A DNA stretch of 64,000 nucleotides from Acorus gramineus (lineage: Eukaryota > Streptophyta > Magnoliopsida > Acorales > Acoraceae), in the NCBI GenBank assembly GCA_030737835.1, contig JAUJYN010000013.1:832366-896365 (forward strand), read 5' to 3'. This document shows, piece after piece, positions 45,313-56,874 of this stretch (position 1 is the stretch's first letter; every line of letters begins with the position of its first letter). Position numbers and translations under genes: made by a program. The notes under the pieces were generated by a model. The model was not told where the DNA came from. It saw nothing but the letters and a program-made list of their open reading frames with translations, and ran no database searches.

Positions 45313-47261
45313 ATGGCCACCCAAACCTTCCAACACCCACTCCTCTCATACCTTCTCATATGCATTGCATTTGCCCCTCTCGCGCTCTCCTCGCCCATAA
45401 CCCTCAACGTGATCGACGCGTGCTGGCGCGCCAACCCAAACTGGGCGAGCAACCGCAGATCGCTCGCGGACTGCGCGGTCGGCTTCGGCAAGTCCGCACT
45501 CGGCGGAAAATTCGGTAACATATACGTCGTCAACGACGCCTCCGACGACCCCATTGATCCCAAACCAGGGACGCTACGCCACGCAGTCATCCAAACGCGG
45601 CCGCTGTGGATCGTGTTTTCAAAAGACATGTTCATAACGTTGGAGAATGAGCTGATCGTGAACAGCTTCAAGACCATCGACGGGAGGGGTGTCGAAGTTG
45701 AGATCGGGCGCGGGCCTTGCATCACCATTCAAGGGGTGAGCCACGTCGTGATACACGGGATCGGCGTCCGTGATTGCGCGCGCGGGAAGCCCGGGCTCGT
45801 GCGGAGCACGCCGAGCCATGTCGGGAACCGGAGGGGGTCGGACGGGGACGCGATTAAGATTATGGCGTCGTCGTATGTTTGGGTGGATCACTGTTCGCTC
45901 TCGCATGCGTTTGATGGGCTTATTGATGTCACGCATGGTTCCACTGCTGTGACCATCTCTAATAACTACTTTTCGAACCATGATAAGGTGGGATATGTTG
46001 ATGTTTTGTGAGTTTATTTTTGGGTTTTGGTCGTTTGATTGTTGGATTGAAGAGATTGGATGCGCAGGTGATGCTGTTTGGACACATGGATGGCTTTGTG
46101 GCGGACAAGAAAATGAAGGTTACGGTTGTTTTTAACCATTTTGGACAAGGTTTGGTGCAGAGGATGCCAAGGTGAGTGACCATGATATTTGTTTATATAA
46201 TCAGGTGAAATATAGTCAACTATGATTGCTCCATGGAAAGACAATTGTCAATAGTTAAAAGGGTTATTGTGGGATGTTACATAAAGAATTAGAGAATATT
46301 AATAAATATCAATTATTTTAAAATCAATTAAAAGGAGACAGATCATTCTATTAATTTTGACAGAATAAATAGTTTTTTTAATGCTATAATCAAATTTTTT
46401 ATCATATTTTGGATGACCAAATCAATTCCCAAAATAAACAATTCAACACCGGTTGAACCAGTGACACTTGTTTTAGGTTGCATAACACAATTTTAAATCC
46501 ACGATTGACTTAAATCTGCATTTAAGCTGATCTTTTGAAAATATCATTTTTCTTATTTTATAAAATTCTATTTTTTTTTTTTCAAAAGTTGAATTTGATT
46601 TTCAAAAGCTCACAACGAAATGTGTGTTTGGTTCGGTCTCGTTTGGCTTAAAACAGATTCAATAACGTAAAATCAGTATAAAAAAATGAAACCAAACATT
46701 GCCTTTAGTCATGTTTGATGTGGATGTATAAAACAACATTGGAAGAATAATCGTTTGATCGTGTTACAATTTGGACGTGGTGAAAGTATTAATACGTGCA
46801 TGCATGCAATGGATGAGGCAGGGTGAGAATGGGGTACGCGCACGTGGCAAATAACAGGTACGATGAGTGGGAGATGTATGCCGTGGGTGGAAGCTCCAAC
46901 CCAACAATACTCAGCCAAGGAAACTACTATGCTGCTCCTAATAATCCCTTCCTCAAACAGGTTAATATTGTCCCCTCCTCCCTCGACAGTGCAACATCGA
47001 TTCTGATTTTGATGAAGGCATGTAAATTTGTTTTTATGGCAGGTCACAAAGAGAGAGAGTGGTGGATGGAAGAAGTGGAAGTGGAGGTCCACAATGGATG
47101 CGTTTGAAAACGGTGCCTACTTTGTCCAGTCAGGGTGGGGAAGTTGTGTGCCTTCTTATACTCCATCTCAGTCTTTCTATGTCGCTAAGGGTTTGTCAGT
47201 GCCTGCTCTTACAGCTGATGCTGGTGTTCTTAGGTGTTCTGTTGGAAAATCATGTGTCTAA
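45313..47261 (+). CDS. Pectate lyase (polysaccharide lyase family 1), four exons
   Basis: Exons 45313-45987, 46068-46171, 46822-46960 and 47043-47261 join in frame with GT/AG introns to give 378 residues. The enzyme cleaves de-esterified pectate by beta-elimination in the cell wall, calcium-dependent in this family. Residues 1-27 are a signal peptide. The PL1 beta-helix follows: [19 protein letters not shown] (41-59), [11 protein letters not shown] (84-94), GSDGDAIKI with the calcium-binding Asp (175-183), WVDHCSL (190-196), [20 protein letters not shown] (201-220), VMLFGH (226-231), [14 protein letters not shown] with the catalytic Arg (247-260) and EMYAVGGS. The ATG has a good context (AAAACCATGG). 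An upstream in-frame extension through MULE-2 has no family support and is excluded. The frame is intact; MULE-2 lies immediately upstream. Confidence 0.92.
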
Positions 47262-48189
47262 GTGTTTCTTCTTCTGTAATTTAGATACATTTTGCATGTG
47301 ATGCTCAAACAGATGTTGCATCAGTGATCCATGCATAAATGCAGGTGTCTTCGGCTTTTTAAATGTTTCAAAAGTTGTGAGAGATGTTGTTTATCTATCT
47401 CTACCTTGCAATCATGGCGAACAGATAACTAAATATCCACTGTATGTCATGTATATCAACATAAACGGGGTTGACTCTCTAGCTGCATTGTTTTAATTTG
47501 TTAATGATTTTTGAGTGATTTTGAGCATACAAGGTTTTTCCAAACTAATTTTGTAGTTTCTCTGTCATAATCAGGAGTTTAGTACAGTGGGGGACAAATG
47601 TTTGCTACAATCTTTAAATTTTTCGAATTAATAACACATTCTTTTAAACATAAAATTTTCATCATGAAATTAAAACAAAAGTTCGAAAACTTGGTATTAC
47701 AATGTGCAAACCAAAAATGAAATATGAGCCTTCTTTGCATAGATAATAGACTAACAATACAATATAAAATGTAAAATTTAAATTTAATTAACACTTGAAA
47801 GATATAGCGAACAGAGTTTTAGTTATGTCGGTAAATACCTCACACCTCTATGAAATAGGTCTAAAGATCAAATCTCTTAAGAAAAAAAAAGAGAAAACAA
47901 ATAACACGTCATCTATCCTTGTATAAATACTTTATGCTTGAGTAAGAAATATCAGAACCAAATAAAAGCTAAAATTCTAAAATTAAAATAATACATACTA
48001 CTCTCATAAATATCAATATATTTTTAATTTTTTTAGAGAAAGTTAGATCTTGCTATCAACACTTATATTAAAAGTGGGTTACAAATCCGAAAGGTGATGA
48101 GAAGAAGAGAGAGATGTAATTAAAGGAAGAAGAAAACAAAAATACAAAGATTCTTGTGTCGATAAATGAAGGTGGGTTGAAGAGGTAGC
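47262..48189. other. 3' flank of the pectate lyase gene and intergenic DNA
   Basis: Probable 3' UTR to about 47560, then AT-rich DNA without a recognisable gene. Confidence 0.6.
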
Positions 48190-48545
48190 GATGCATTAGA
48201 TGGGTCGTCTAATGTCATCCCGGTGGCCACCCATCCCCCGACCCACTGCTTAATCTGTGATGACTATTCCGCTTCTAGAGAATGCGATTCCCTTTACCCA
48301 TGTGATGCCACGCACCCAGTCAGACACAGAAAGCACCACCATTTCCTACATATTTTTCACGTAGGCCTTGGAGTTCTTGAATATCGCCTTGTTTCTAGTC
48401 CTCCAAATGGCCCATGCAACCGCCAGTATGATCGATCACAACACGGAGTTTGCAAGTCTTGATGTGTTCGACTGGCGAATGTCCTTCCTACCCGCCCGCA
48501 TGCCCTCAATGTTATGGAAAGAAGGTCTCCCTGTCATGGCTGGCC
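48190..48545 (-). pseudogene. LINE ORF2 3'-end fragment
   Basis: On the minus strand the region 48370-48430 reads ILAVAWAIWRTRNKAIFKNS, the usual WAIW-RN--IF block between the zinc-binding region and the end of plant LINE ORF2. Neighbouring residues are also LINE-like but frameshifted. A 5'-truncated, old insertion. Confidence 0.7.
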
Positions 48546-48779
48546 TCATAAATGTCAATATTAAATAATATAAATCAAATATTTATAATTAGTATATTTT
48601 AAAAAATTAAAATCTTGTTTTTTACCAAATAAAACAACTCTAGCCAACTGGTTTTTATAAATGATTTTTCAGAAGTTGCCCTCACTGAACCCAATATAAT
48701 GTAGCTTCATAATGATGAGTTGTTCCTCGTAGAACTTGAGTTCAAAGTTCAAGTATCTAATTCATGACTAATGCATATA

Positions 48780-49274
48780 GGCCTAGTTTAGTAAATTGAT
48801 AAATATTTAGAATAAGTTAATCTAATTTATGAAGACAAAAATACTATTATTTTTATCGATATTTATATTTGGTAATAAATTTTGTTATCCTTATTTTTTT
48901 GTGCTCTTATCCATAACTTTGTATTTGGATCACATGATGTAAAATATGGGATAACTTAAAAAAAAATTTAAAAATACAAGTCTACCCTTTCTATTAAGGG
49001 GGCATGTTTTAGTTTTAAGCATTTTTTGATTTTTGGTTTTTTTGGGAATGTCAGTTATAAATATTGTCCATATTTTACAAAATTAGATTAATTAAAAAAT
49101 GGGATAAAATCTATTCCACCTTTTACATAGAACAAAATATCCCCACTTTTTCTCTCAAAATACAGACAATTGTCCATGCTTTATCCCTTTTTTTTCTTAT
49201 GCCATATGGGATAACATGTGATTTAACAAAATTATTTCCTTACTTCAACCCTTATCCCAATGCCAAACTAGGCC
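48780..49274. mobile_element. MITE with GGCCTAGTTT ends
   Basis: Starts GGCCTAGTTTAGTAAAT and ends CCAAACTAGGCC. ATA flanks both sides (48777-48779, 49275-49277). About 495 bp, AT-rich, no protein motif. Confidence 0.65.
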
Positions 49275-49849
49275 ATAGGGTTTTCCATATAATGATAAAG
49301 TTTTTTATCATAAAAAAAAAAATCCACTACATTTTCAGAATTTATCATCTTACAAAAGCATTGAAATACATGTATAATACACTTGGGAACATTATCTTAT
49401 AACCTTCACAAATTTTTACTTGTGCAAGGGGTTGCATATAAATGTGCAGGGATGTAAATTGCAATGTAAGGGATTTTATCATAAAGTACATTTTTGAAAA
49501 TGATATATAGGGATAATGTGCAATGCTGTTTTCAGCCTCAATTTCAGTATACATATGTTCTTATTTAAAATAAATAAATAAACTCATCCCATGAGGTACA
49601 TGTTTTTCATGAAAAATGAAATATAAATGTTAATTTGAGTAAATGGTTGTTCTAAGTCTTGTTCCCAATTATTTCATGTCATCTGTTATAGTTGTCATCT
49701 ACTTCTCATTTCTTATCATTTATTAGGTGTTTGTGCACAAATTTGAAAGGAAAATAAAAAAAATGAGAGAATTTGAGTTAAACGGAAAGTGGTGGAAAGT
49801 AATAAAAAAAAAAATTTGACCAACTTTAATGGTGTTTGTGCATGTGGTG

Positions 49850-50805
49850 GAAAAAATCATACAGACTTCCAACCAAGCTTTTGAAATAAGTAGGATCCAC
49901 ATTGTTGTCTTCATTGGACTTGAACAACTTGATGCCGCAATCTACCGGTGTGCTAACCAGATTGCACTCCTCCATCTTGAACCTCTTATGAATAGATTTT
50001 AATTTGAATATGCTTCTTGTGTGATGAAGATGCATTCTTCTATTTGCTTCACTTCAATACCAAGATAATAGGACATATGCCCAATGTCCATCATCTTTAA
50101 CTCTTGAACCATGGAGACTTTGAACTCCTTGAACATGCTTGGATTATCCTATGAAAATGAGATCATCCACATACAAACATACAAGCAAGAAATCTCCATT
50201 TTTCAGTCTTCTTTGTATACAAAACATCTCATATGGGCATTTGATAAACCCATTTGTTTAGAAATATGCATCGATTATACTATTACATGTTCTAGCTAGG
50301 TGCTTGTTTCAAGCCATATAAAGCTTTTTTTCAACCTTAAAACCTTTGATTCATGCTTTTTTTCACATAACCCATAGGTTGTTCAACATATATTCTTCAA
50401 GAAAACTATTCAAGAATGCCGACTTGACATTCATTTGACGGATTTTCCATTTGTTTTGAACAACTATAGCAACAATCAATCTTATTGTCTTGAGTTAAAT
50501 AACATTTTGCTTGTACCCTTTTGCCACCAAATGAGCCTTGTACCTCTCCACTTCTCCTTTCATGTTTTTTTTCGCCTTGTAAACCCATTTGACTCCAATG
50601 ACAATTTTTTCCTTCTAGTAGTGCAGTGAGCTCCATGTGCTATTCTTCTCAATGGCCTTGATTTCCTCATCCATGACTTACTTTCTATCTTTTATTTTGA
50701 AAGGTTTCTTCAAAATATAAAGGCTCAGAATTGGCAAAGAGACCAAAAAATGTGAGTTTTTTTTTATTTTCTATTACCTCATTCAACTCGGAAAGAGGTC
50801 TTTTT
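49850..50805 (-). pseudogene. Copia reverse transcriptase, remnant
   Basis: From right to left: PLSELNEVIENKK then LFANSEPLYFEE (just inside 50805), a broken WVYKAKK-type region (50640-50500), the active-site strand LLVCLYVDDLIFIG at about 50190-50150 with YVDD intact, YYLGIEVKQ near 50060, and the KRFKMEECNLVSTPVDCGIK-FKSLVGSL block at 49826-50035. Frame changes occur several times. Confidence 0.88.
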
Positions 50806-52385
50806 TATGTTTCATGATAAACATATTATTTGCACATTTAAGCCTCTTAATTTAGTTTTCTATTTCCTAATTTTATGTGTAATAATGACTAATATTCAGA
50901 ATTTATCTGTTATTACAGGTAATTGAGATAAATGATTATCATCAATGTAAAATATTCTATAAAGCATTTAAAGATATGAAGGAGAATCAAGATGATTCTA
51001 GAAAATCCAAAACTATGCTAGATAAAATATTTGGTGAAGAGAGAATCAAAAATCAAAATCCAATCAAATATTCTTCAAATCAATATTAAAATTGTCCCAC
51101 TGTTTTGATCATAACTTTTTCCTCAAGTATCGTATTTAGGCCCACAATATGGCGTTGGAAAGATATTTTCAAGATCTACAAATCAATATTTCATGAATAT
51201 TTTACAATTCCACCATATTAGGGGTAAAAAATTCATCCGAAGATTGTACAGAAAATAAATGACGAAAATGAAAGCTTTTACCTGCTAAACTTGTCAAATA
51301 TTCATATGAGGAAGGTTGATGGCCAATTTTAACCATCCAATTCATTGCAAATCAATGGTTGAGATTCAAGGCTAGAGGCTATAAAAAGAACACATATGAA
51401 GCTAAGAAGAGACATCAAACAAGGAGGCACAAGGACAACCAAAGGAGAAGAAAGATTCAAGAGTTTTTGTTTTTTTTCTTTTCATCTCATCTCTTTGGAT
51501 GTTTGTATTCATTTAAATCTAAATTTTTATATTAGTTTTTGTGTTTTATTTTCAGAATTTTTTATATAATATAGTTTCTTTTATTTCGTTTGATCATGTC
51601 TAGATAAATCTTCAACTAGGGTTAAAGATGAAACCATGCAATGCTAGTTTAGGATTTTATATTTAGATCTGAATTCTTCCTATTATTTGTTTTATTAAGT
51701 ATCAATCTCTCCTTCAATTCTCTTTTGAAACCTTTTATGTGAATTTTTTATTACCTTCTTCAAAAATCTCTTGTATTTGATTTGATAAAATATGCTTTGA
51801 TTGAGTTTTTTGATATTTTATGCTCTTCTTAACATGTTGAATATTGAGTTAGTAGATTTTATAAAGGGAAGAGAGATAGATCATTATATTGGGTTTTCAT
51901 AAATCAAGGTTTTTAATCATAAAATCATCTTCAAGGATCTCTTGTTCAGGATTTGATAGGGTATGCTTGGTTAACTATTTTGATATCTTAATTCTCTTCC
52001 TAATGTGTGAATATTGAGATGATTGTTTTGATTTTAAATCTGATTTTATGAAATAATTAATATGATTTTAAATATTTATTTTCCGATTGGTATTTGATTA
52101 ACGTCAATATTGATTGAGTTATATGATGGAGTTTCATATTTGAATATAATCCCTAAATTGATATTGCATGGTGGATTCTAAAACCCTAGTTATCTTTTTA
52201 GATTAATATTCTCTTTTAAAAAAAATAATAATAATAAAAACTCATCAATCTTTCTTTCTAGTTCGATTAGTTAAATCAATTAATAATCAAATTTGAACAA
52301 TTCTGTGTGGGTTCGATCTGTATTTGCTAGATCTATACTTCTGTAACGATCCGTGCACTTGTGGTAATTAATAACAACTTAAATA
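50806..52385 (+). mobile_element. LTR-like insertion (probable solo LTR) in the Copia element
   Basis: Copia homology on both sides stops at these points. The insertion reads TGTTTCATG at the left. It has a CTATAAAAAG TATA box at about 51381-51390 in plus orientation, followed about 50 bp later by AAGGAGGCACAAGG. Near the right end it has GTGTGGGTTCGATCTG and CCGTGCACTTGTGG, phrases like those near the 3' end of Athila/Tat Gypsy LTRs (from memory). Two diverged internal units near 51730-51890 and 51930-52060 share GATTTGATA-(A/G)-(A/G)-TATGCTT. No clean target duplication found. Confidence 0.6.
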
Positions 52386-53930
52386 ATCAATCATTTCACT
52401 CGAGAAGAGGATGAACTCATTAAAAATGAAAACTGTGATGCTGAAAAGCCACCATAAGAATGAGATGACGGTGATGTTGGAGAACAACCATGAGAGGGAG
52501 ATGATGGTGATGTTGGAGAACCACCATGGGCAGGAGATGATGGAGCATGTACTTTAGTCTCCTTGGGCTCTTCAACTTCTTTTTCAAATAACATGCTTGG
52601 ATTGTTCCATTTTTCTTATGCTCTCCACTCCCATGCTTAATTTCCTTCATTAAACTCCACATCTCTACTCACCATATGTAACTTTGTTGCTGATTAAATC
52701 ATATAATTTTTAGTCTTTGGCCCTTGAATCATACCTGATAAGAATGTGTTCTCCACTGCAATCATCAAGTTTGGTTCTTCTTTGTTCCAGTACATGTGCA
52801 TAGGCAATGCTCCCAAACACCCTTGGGTGTCCAACTCGAGGTTTTCTTCCACTCCACTCCATGCTTCTTATGGAGTCATGCTCCACAAGCTTCTCGTAGG
52901 ACAACGGTTTAGAAGATAAACCACACAATCAACCGCTTCAGCCCAAAATGTTTTGGGCATCTTCTTACTCTTCAACATGCTTTGCACCATATTGAAAAAT
53001 GGTCCGATTCTTCCGCTCGGAGACTCCGTTTTGCTAAGGCACGTGTATGGAGCCGTAAGAAAATGCTGAATCCCATGTTCTTCACAAAATGCTTCAGACT
53101 CCCTTGATGTGAACTTGCCACCTCTATCAGACCTGATATATTTGAGAAAAACAACCACTTAATTTCCTTTTCTACATGAGCTTTCAATATTTTAAATTTA
53201 TTACACCTCAGATTTTTTCGATAAAAATTAAATCGAAGTCTTTCAAGTATAATCATTGGTAAGGATTAGAAAATACTTGTGACATCCAAGAGAGTTTGGA
53301 GTTACCGGACCGCAAACATGCATATGAACAAGTTGTAGTGACTTTGTTGCATGAGATGTAGCCTCCTTCGGGAAAGAACTCTGATGATGCTTGCCAAGCA
53401 GACAACCCTCACAAAGTTGCTCTGGATGGTTGATGAAAGGCAATCCTCTCACCATGCATGTTTATTTTGACAACAACTTGAGACCGCCAAACTTTAGATG
53501 GCCAAATCTCAAGTACCACAGCCATTAAATGTCTTTTGCACATGCTTTCAAGCACTTCACATCACCACCATGGATGTTGAGAAGAAACATCGGATTTTTT
53601 GTCATGTGAACTTTTGCCATTAACATTTTTTTCTCATCTTTGATAAAAAGATTACAATCTGTCATATGAATTTCATATTCCTTTTCTAACAATTAGCCCA
53701 AGCTTCGAATATTATTTTTCATAGCGGGAACATAGTAGGCATTTGAAATGAATAGATGACTTCCATTTATTTGACGAATAAGTATTTTACATCTTCTCTT
53801 CACTGAAATCTTCCAAGAATCACAAAATGTGTCTTGGCTATCAATAGACTCATCTAAGTCCACGAACATGCTATTCTTCCGCACATATGATTACTAGCAC
53901 CAATATCCAGATGCCACACATCTTCTTTCT
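52386..53930 (-). pseudogene. Copia integrase and protease, remnant
   Basis: Protease near 53930-53880 (WHLDIGASNHMCG, active-site DIGAS for the usual DTGAS). The pre-integrase zinc-binding segment is at 53455-53243 (HPEQLCEGCLLGKHHQSSFP). The integrase core is at 53158-52710 (IRSDRGGKFTSRE, AVYLLNRCPT-type block, then KPRVGHPRVFGSIAYAHV). The Pro/Ser-rich linker with three PTSPSS-type repeats at 52594-52391 ends at the LTR insertion. Stops and frameshifts throughout. Confidence 0.88.
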
Positions 53931-54779
53931 CTTCTTCTCCTTTGAAAGCTAACAACACAATATGCTCTTCCTTTTTTCTTTCAATGTAATTGTTTTCTCG
54001 TTCAACTTAGTAAATAGCAAGATACCAACAATATGAGGAATAAAGGTCAAATTTCTAGCAATTAAAACATTGAATTTGGGGTTTTCCATAACTTCCTCTT
54101 CCACAAAATTATCTTCCTCTACCACGACTGTTTTGAAATTTTGGGTTTTGATCTCCATAATTTCTCGTTCCTCGATCACGACCTCGGAATCCTCCATGAC
54201 CTCAAAAAGTTCCTCATCCACAACCTCTGCCTTGACTTCAATCTTCATGGGTTATTTCTTTTAGGCCTTATTTTAGGCTCATATTTGATTGCAAATTTTT
54301 CTCCAGAGGCTCTTGTCTCTCGTTCAACCTCCGTTCATGAGCTTGCAAGGAACCCATGAGTTCATCAATAGTCATGGCCTCCAATTCTTTTAATTCTTCA
54401 ATTATCAGAATGATATAGTCATACTTCCGATAAAGAGATCGAAGTCATACTTCCGATAAAGAGATCGAAGTATCTTCTCCACTACACAAACATCTTCAAT
54501 TTTTTTGTTGTTTCATCGAAGTTGATTAACAATTGACCAAACCCTTGTGAAGTAGTTAGAGACCACCTCTTTCTCTTTCATCTCCAGTTATTCAAATTCC
54601 TTACGAAGTGTTTGAAGCTGCACCTTCTTCGCCTTCTCCGCACATTTTTAGAAAGATTGGAGTATCTCCCATTCTTGTTTTGATGTAGTCACATTGGCAA
54701 TTTTCTCGAAAGAAAGATTGATCTACTCCTTGATAGATGAAGTAAAGAGCTTTCTTATCGTTTCTCTTCAATGCTCTAA

Positions 54780-55225
54780 GGGCCCGTTTGAATAGAGGCA
54801 TAAGATATTCTGGAATTTATACCTATTCCAGGAATTGTTGACTTTATCAATGGAATAAGTGATTTTGTGTTTGGTTGTGTTTTCAGTTATTTTCGTTGGA
54901 AAACATAATAATAAAGGTTGGAGTGTTTGGTTGATGAGGAATAAAATGTGAATAAGATGTAAAAAGTTGATTTAATTTAACAGTAGGCCACATTGATGTT
55001 TAAGAGGTAATAACATGTGATTTAATGTGATGACATGGATTTGATAAGTGGGTCCCCTTATACCAATGGTGGAATAACACAATTCCATGGGGGGACTTGG
55101 AATACAAATACCAATTTATTCTCACCTAATTCTACATAGCTATACCTTTTTATTTTCTCTACCCAAACATTTTTTTTTTCCTTATTCTCCCATATTCCTC
55201 CCTATTCCTCTAGCCAAACAGCCCC
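54780..55225. mobile_element. Tourist-like MITE with TAA target duplication, in Copia gag
   Basis: Left end GGGCCCGTTTGAATAGAGG, inverted right end GGGGCTGTTTGGCTAGAGG. TAA flanks both sides (54777-54779, 55226-55228) and its removal restores the gag sequence. Length 446 bp. Homologous to the composite at 464-1372. Most likely PIF/Harbinger-related. Confidence 0.9.
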
Positions 55226-55412
55226 TAAGAACATCTTTTTGAGCTTCAGTCAATGTTGCATCTTCTTGAGGGTTTTCATAGCCATTGTCTACGACGTCCC
55301 ATGCATCTTGCGAGCCCAACAAAGCCTTCATTTTGATACTCTAATTTTTATAATTTTCTTTTGTGAGTTGAGGAACAATGAATTGCGTAATCCCGATCGT
55401 CATCTCATTTTG

Positions 55413-55426
55413 TGGCTCTGATACCA
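55413..55426 (-). promoter_or_regulatory. Copia primer-binding site
   Basis: TGGTATCAGAGCCA on the minus strand, complementary to the 3' end of initiator tRNA-Met, three bases after the LTR end. Confidence 0.9.
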
Positions 55427-55429
55427 ATA

Positions 55430-55812
55430 TGTAAAAATTAGGAAACTTCAAGAAAGGGAAGACAACTTGTTTTTTTTTTTCATAAATTTACTTCCTCTGT
55501 TTTGAATACAAAGCATACAACACCACTTATAGATAGTTACATTGCTCTTTCATATCCCATAGGACTCTTGGATGACTCAACATATCAACAACTATTGAAA
55601 ACTTTATATGACACCTAGAACCCAAAAACACTTAGAAACACACTAACATTACTACTCCAGGTTCATTCACATAATAAATGTATAAAGTCATCTTTAACAT
55701 TCTAGAATGACTCTTGATTTTCCACATGCTTCAGCTCTGAATTTGACCACCTTTGACTTCATCTTGCCATGTAGGATGCCATGCAGTAATTAATCAAGTT
55801 TAATTTTTAACA
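55430..55812 (-). repeat. Copia 5' LTR
   Basis: 383 bp with TG...CA ends on the minus strand: TGTTAAAAATTAAAC at the outside, CTAATTTTTACA next to the primer site. No second copy is found in the window. Confidence 0.85.
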
Positions 55813-56531
55813 TTCACTTTGGTATGAATACACCAAGCGTCTTAATAGTTAGTAGAATCATTGCTTTCATCCAATAAAGCATATGATACCATATGTTTGA
55901 ACCCATATCTTTGTGGTGCTTTGGTATTTAGTTTCTTCTTATATTTCCTTTTGGCTATATTGTAATGTTTTTATTCTTAGTGTTGCTCATTCGAGCTTGT
56001 TCGATTAGATAAACGAGTCGAATTTGAACAATTTTTAAAGCTTGGTTTGTAAACAAGTCAAGCCCGAGTCTATACGAACTTGTTACTTAACATAAAAGGG
56101 GGAAACAAAAACTCGAGCTAAGCCGAGCCGAGTCTGAGTCTGAGCACGAGCTTATGTCATTTTCACATGTATAAGTTGTTGTGATTTGTGAAAGATGACT
56201 TTTCAAATGCTAAACAAATTTTTTTTTAATTAAATGAGCTTGAGCGGAGCCTTGCCTTGGTTTGAGTTTCGACTTGGCTCGTTTAACAAACGAGCTGAAC
56301 CAAGTTTCAACTGAGCTTTTCACGAGTCAAACGATCTGAGCTTAAACATGAAATTAAACTCGATCCTGAATTAAATAGAGTCGAGCTTGATATTAAACGA
56401 GTCGTGTCTAAATAGATCAAAGCTCAGTTCATTTAACTCATTTACCACCTCATGGGCCTTAAAGTAATAACAATTTTCCGTTAACTTTTTGAACAATTTT
56501 CAGGTTCCCTCGCCACTGGACCACGTACGTT
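55813..56531. other. Intergenic, degenerate GAGC-rich repeat
   Basis: 55985-56450 is a low-complexity, degenerate segment rich in CGAGC, GAGCC and AACGAG words in both orientations, probably an old repetitive element. No gene. Confidence 0.55.
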
Positions 56532-56874
56532 TTGGTGGTTGTCCGGACAAACAGCCAAGTTCCTCCGAAACCGGTTAAGATAAACATCAAATGCCACGTG
56601 CACAAAGCAGAGAAATTCTCTCTCCATTCACTCCAGCCATCGATAGCTTATCCATTTATTTTAATCTATTCCGCCACAACATATAACCGTTCTCTCCATC
56701 TGTCGAACGCTCTTTTTATTCCGCCCGTCCAATCCTTAACCGTTTCTCCTTCAGAGGCGCAGATTTCAGATTCTCTTTTAAAAGGCAAGTCCGAAAGCTG
56801 TCTCTCCTTCTCTCCTGCTTTTCTTGACTCTCCTACATCTTTTTTGTGCTTCAGATTGATCGATCGATCCATCA

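Larger units (their letters stand above)
53949..55430 (-). pseudogene. Copia gag, remnant, interrupted by a MITE
   Basis: The N-terminal part (55430-55230) contains MKALLGSQDAWDVVDNGYEN and EDATLTEAQKDVL. After the MITE the frame continues RALRALKRNDKKALYFIYQG (54776-54720), typical of Copia gag. The acidic-rich part at 54248-53949 is the zinc-knuckle region read in a shifted frame. Confidence 0.85.
49850..55812 (-). mobile_element. Copia LTR retrotransposon, 3'-truncated and twice interrupted
   Basis: On the minus strand the order is 5' LTR (55812-55430), primer site (55426-55413), gag, protease, integrase and reverse transcriptase, the Copia order. The RNase H end and 3' LTR are missing; homology stops near 49850. 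An LTR-like insertion (about 50806-52385) sits between integrase and reverse transcriptase, and a MITE (54780-55225) in gag. Multiple stops and frameshifts. Confidence 0.88.
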
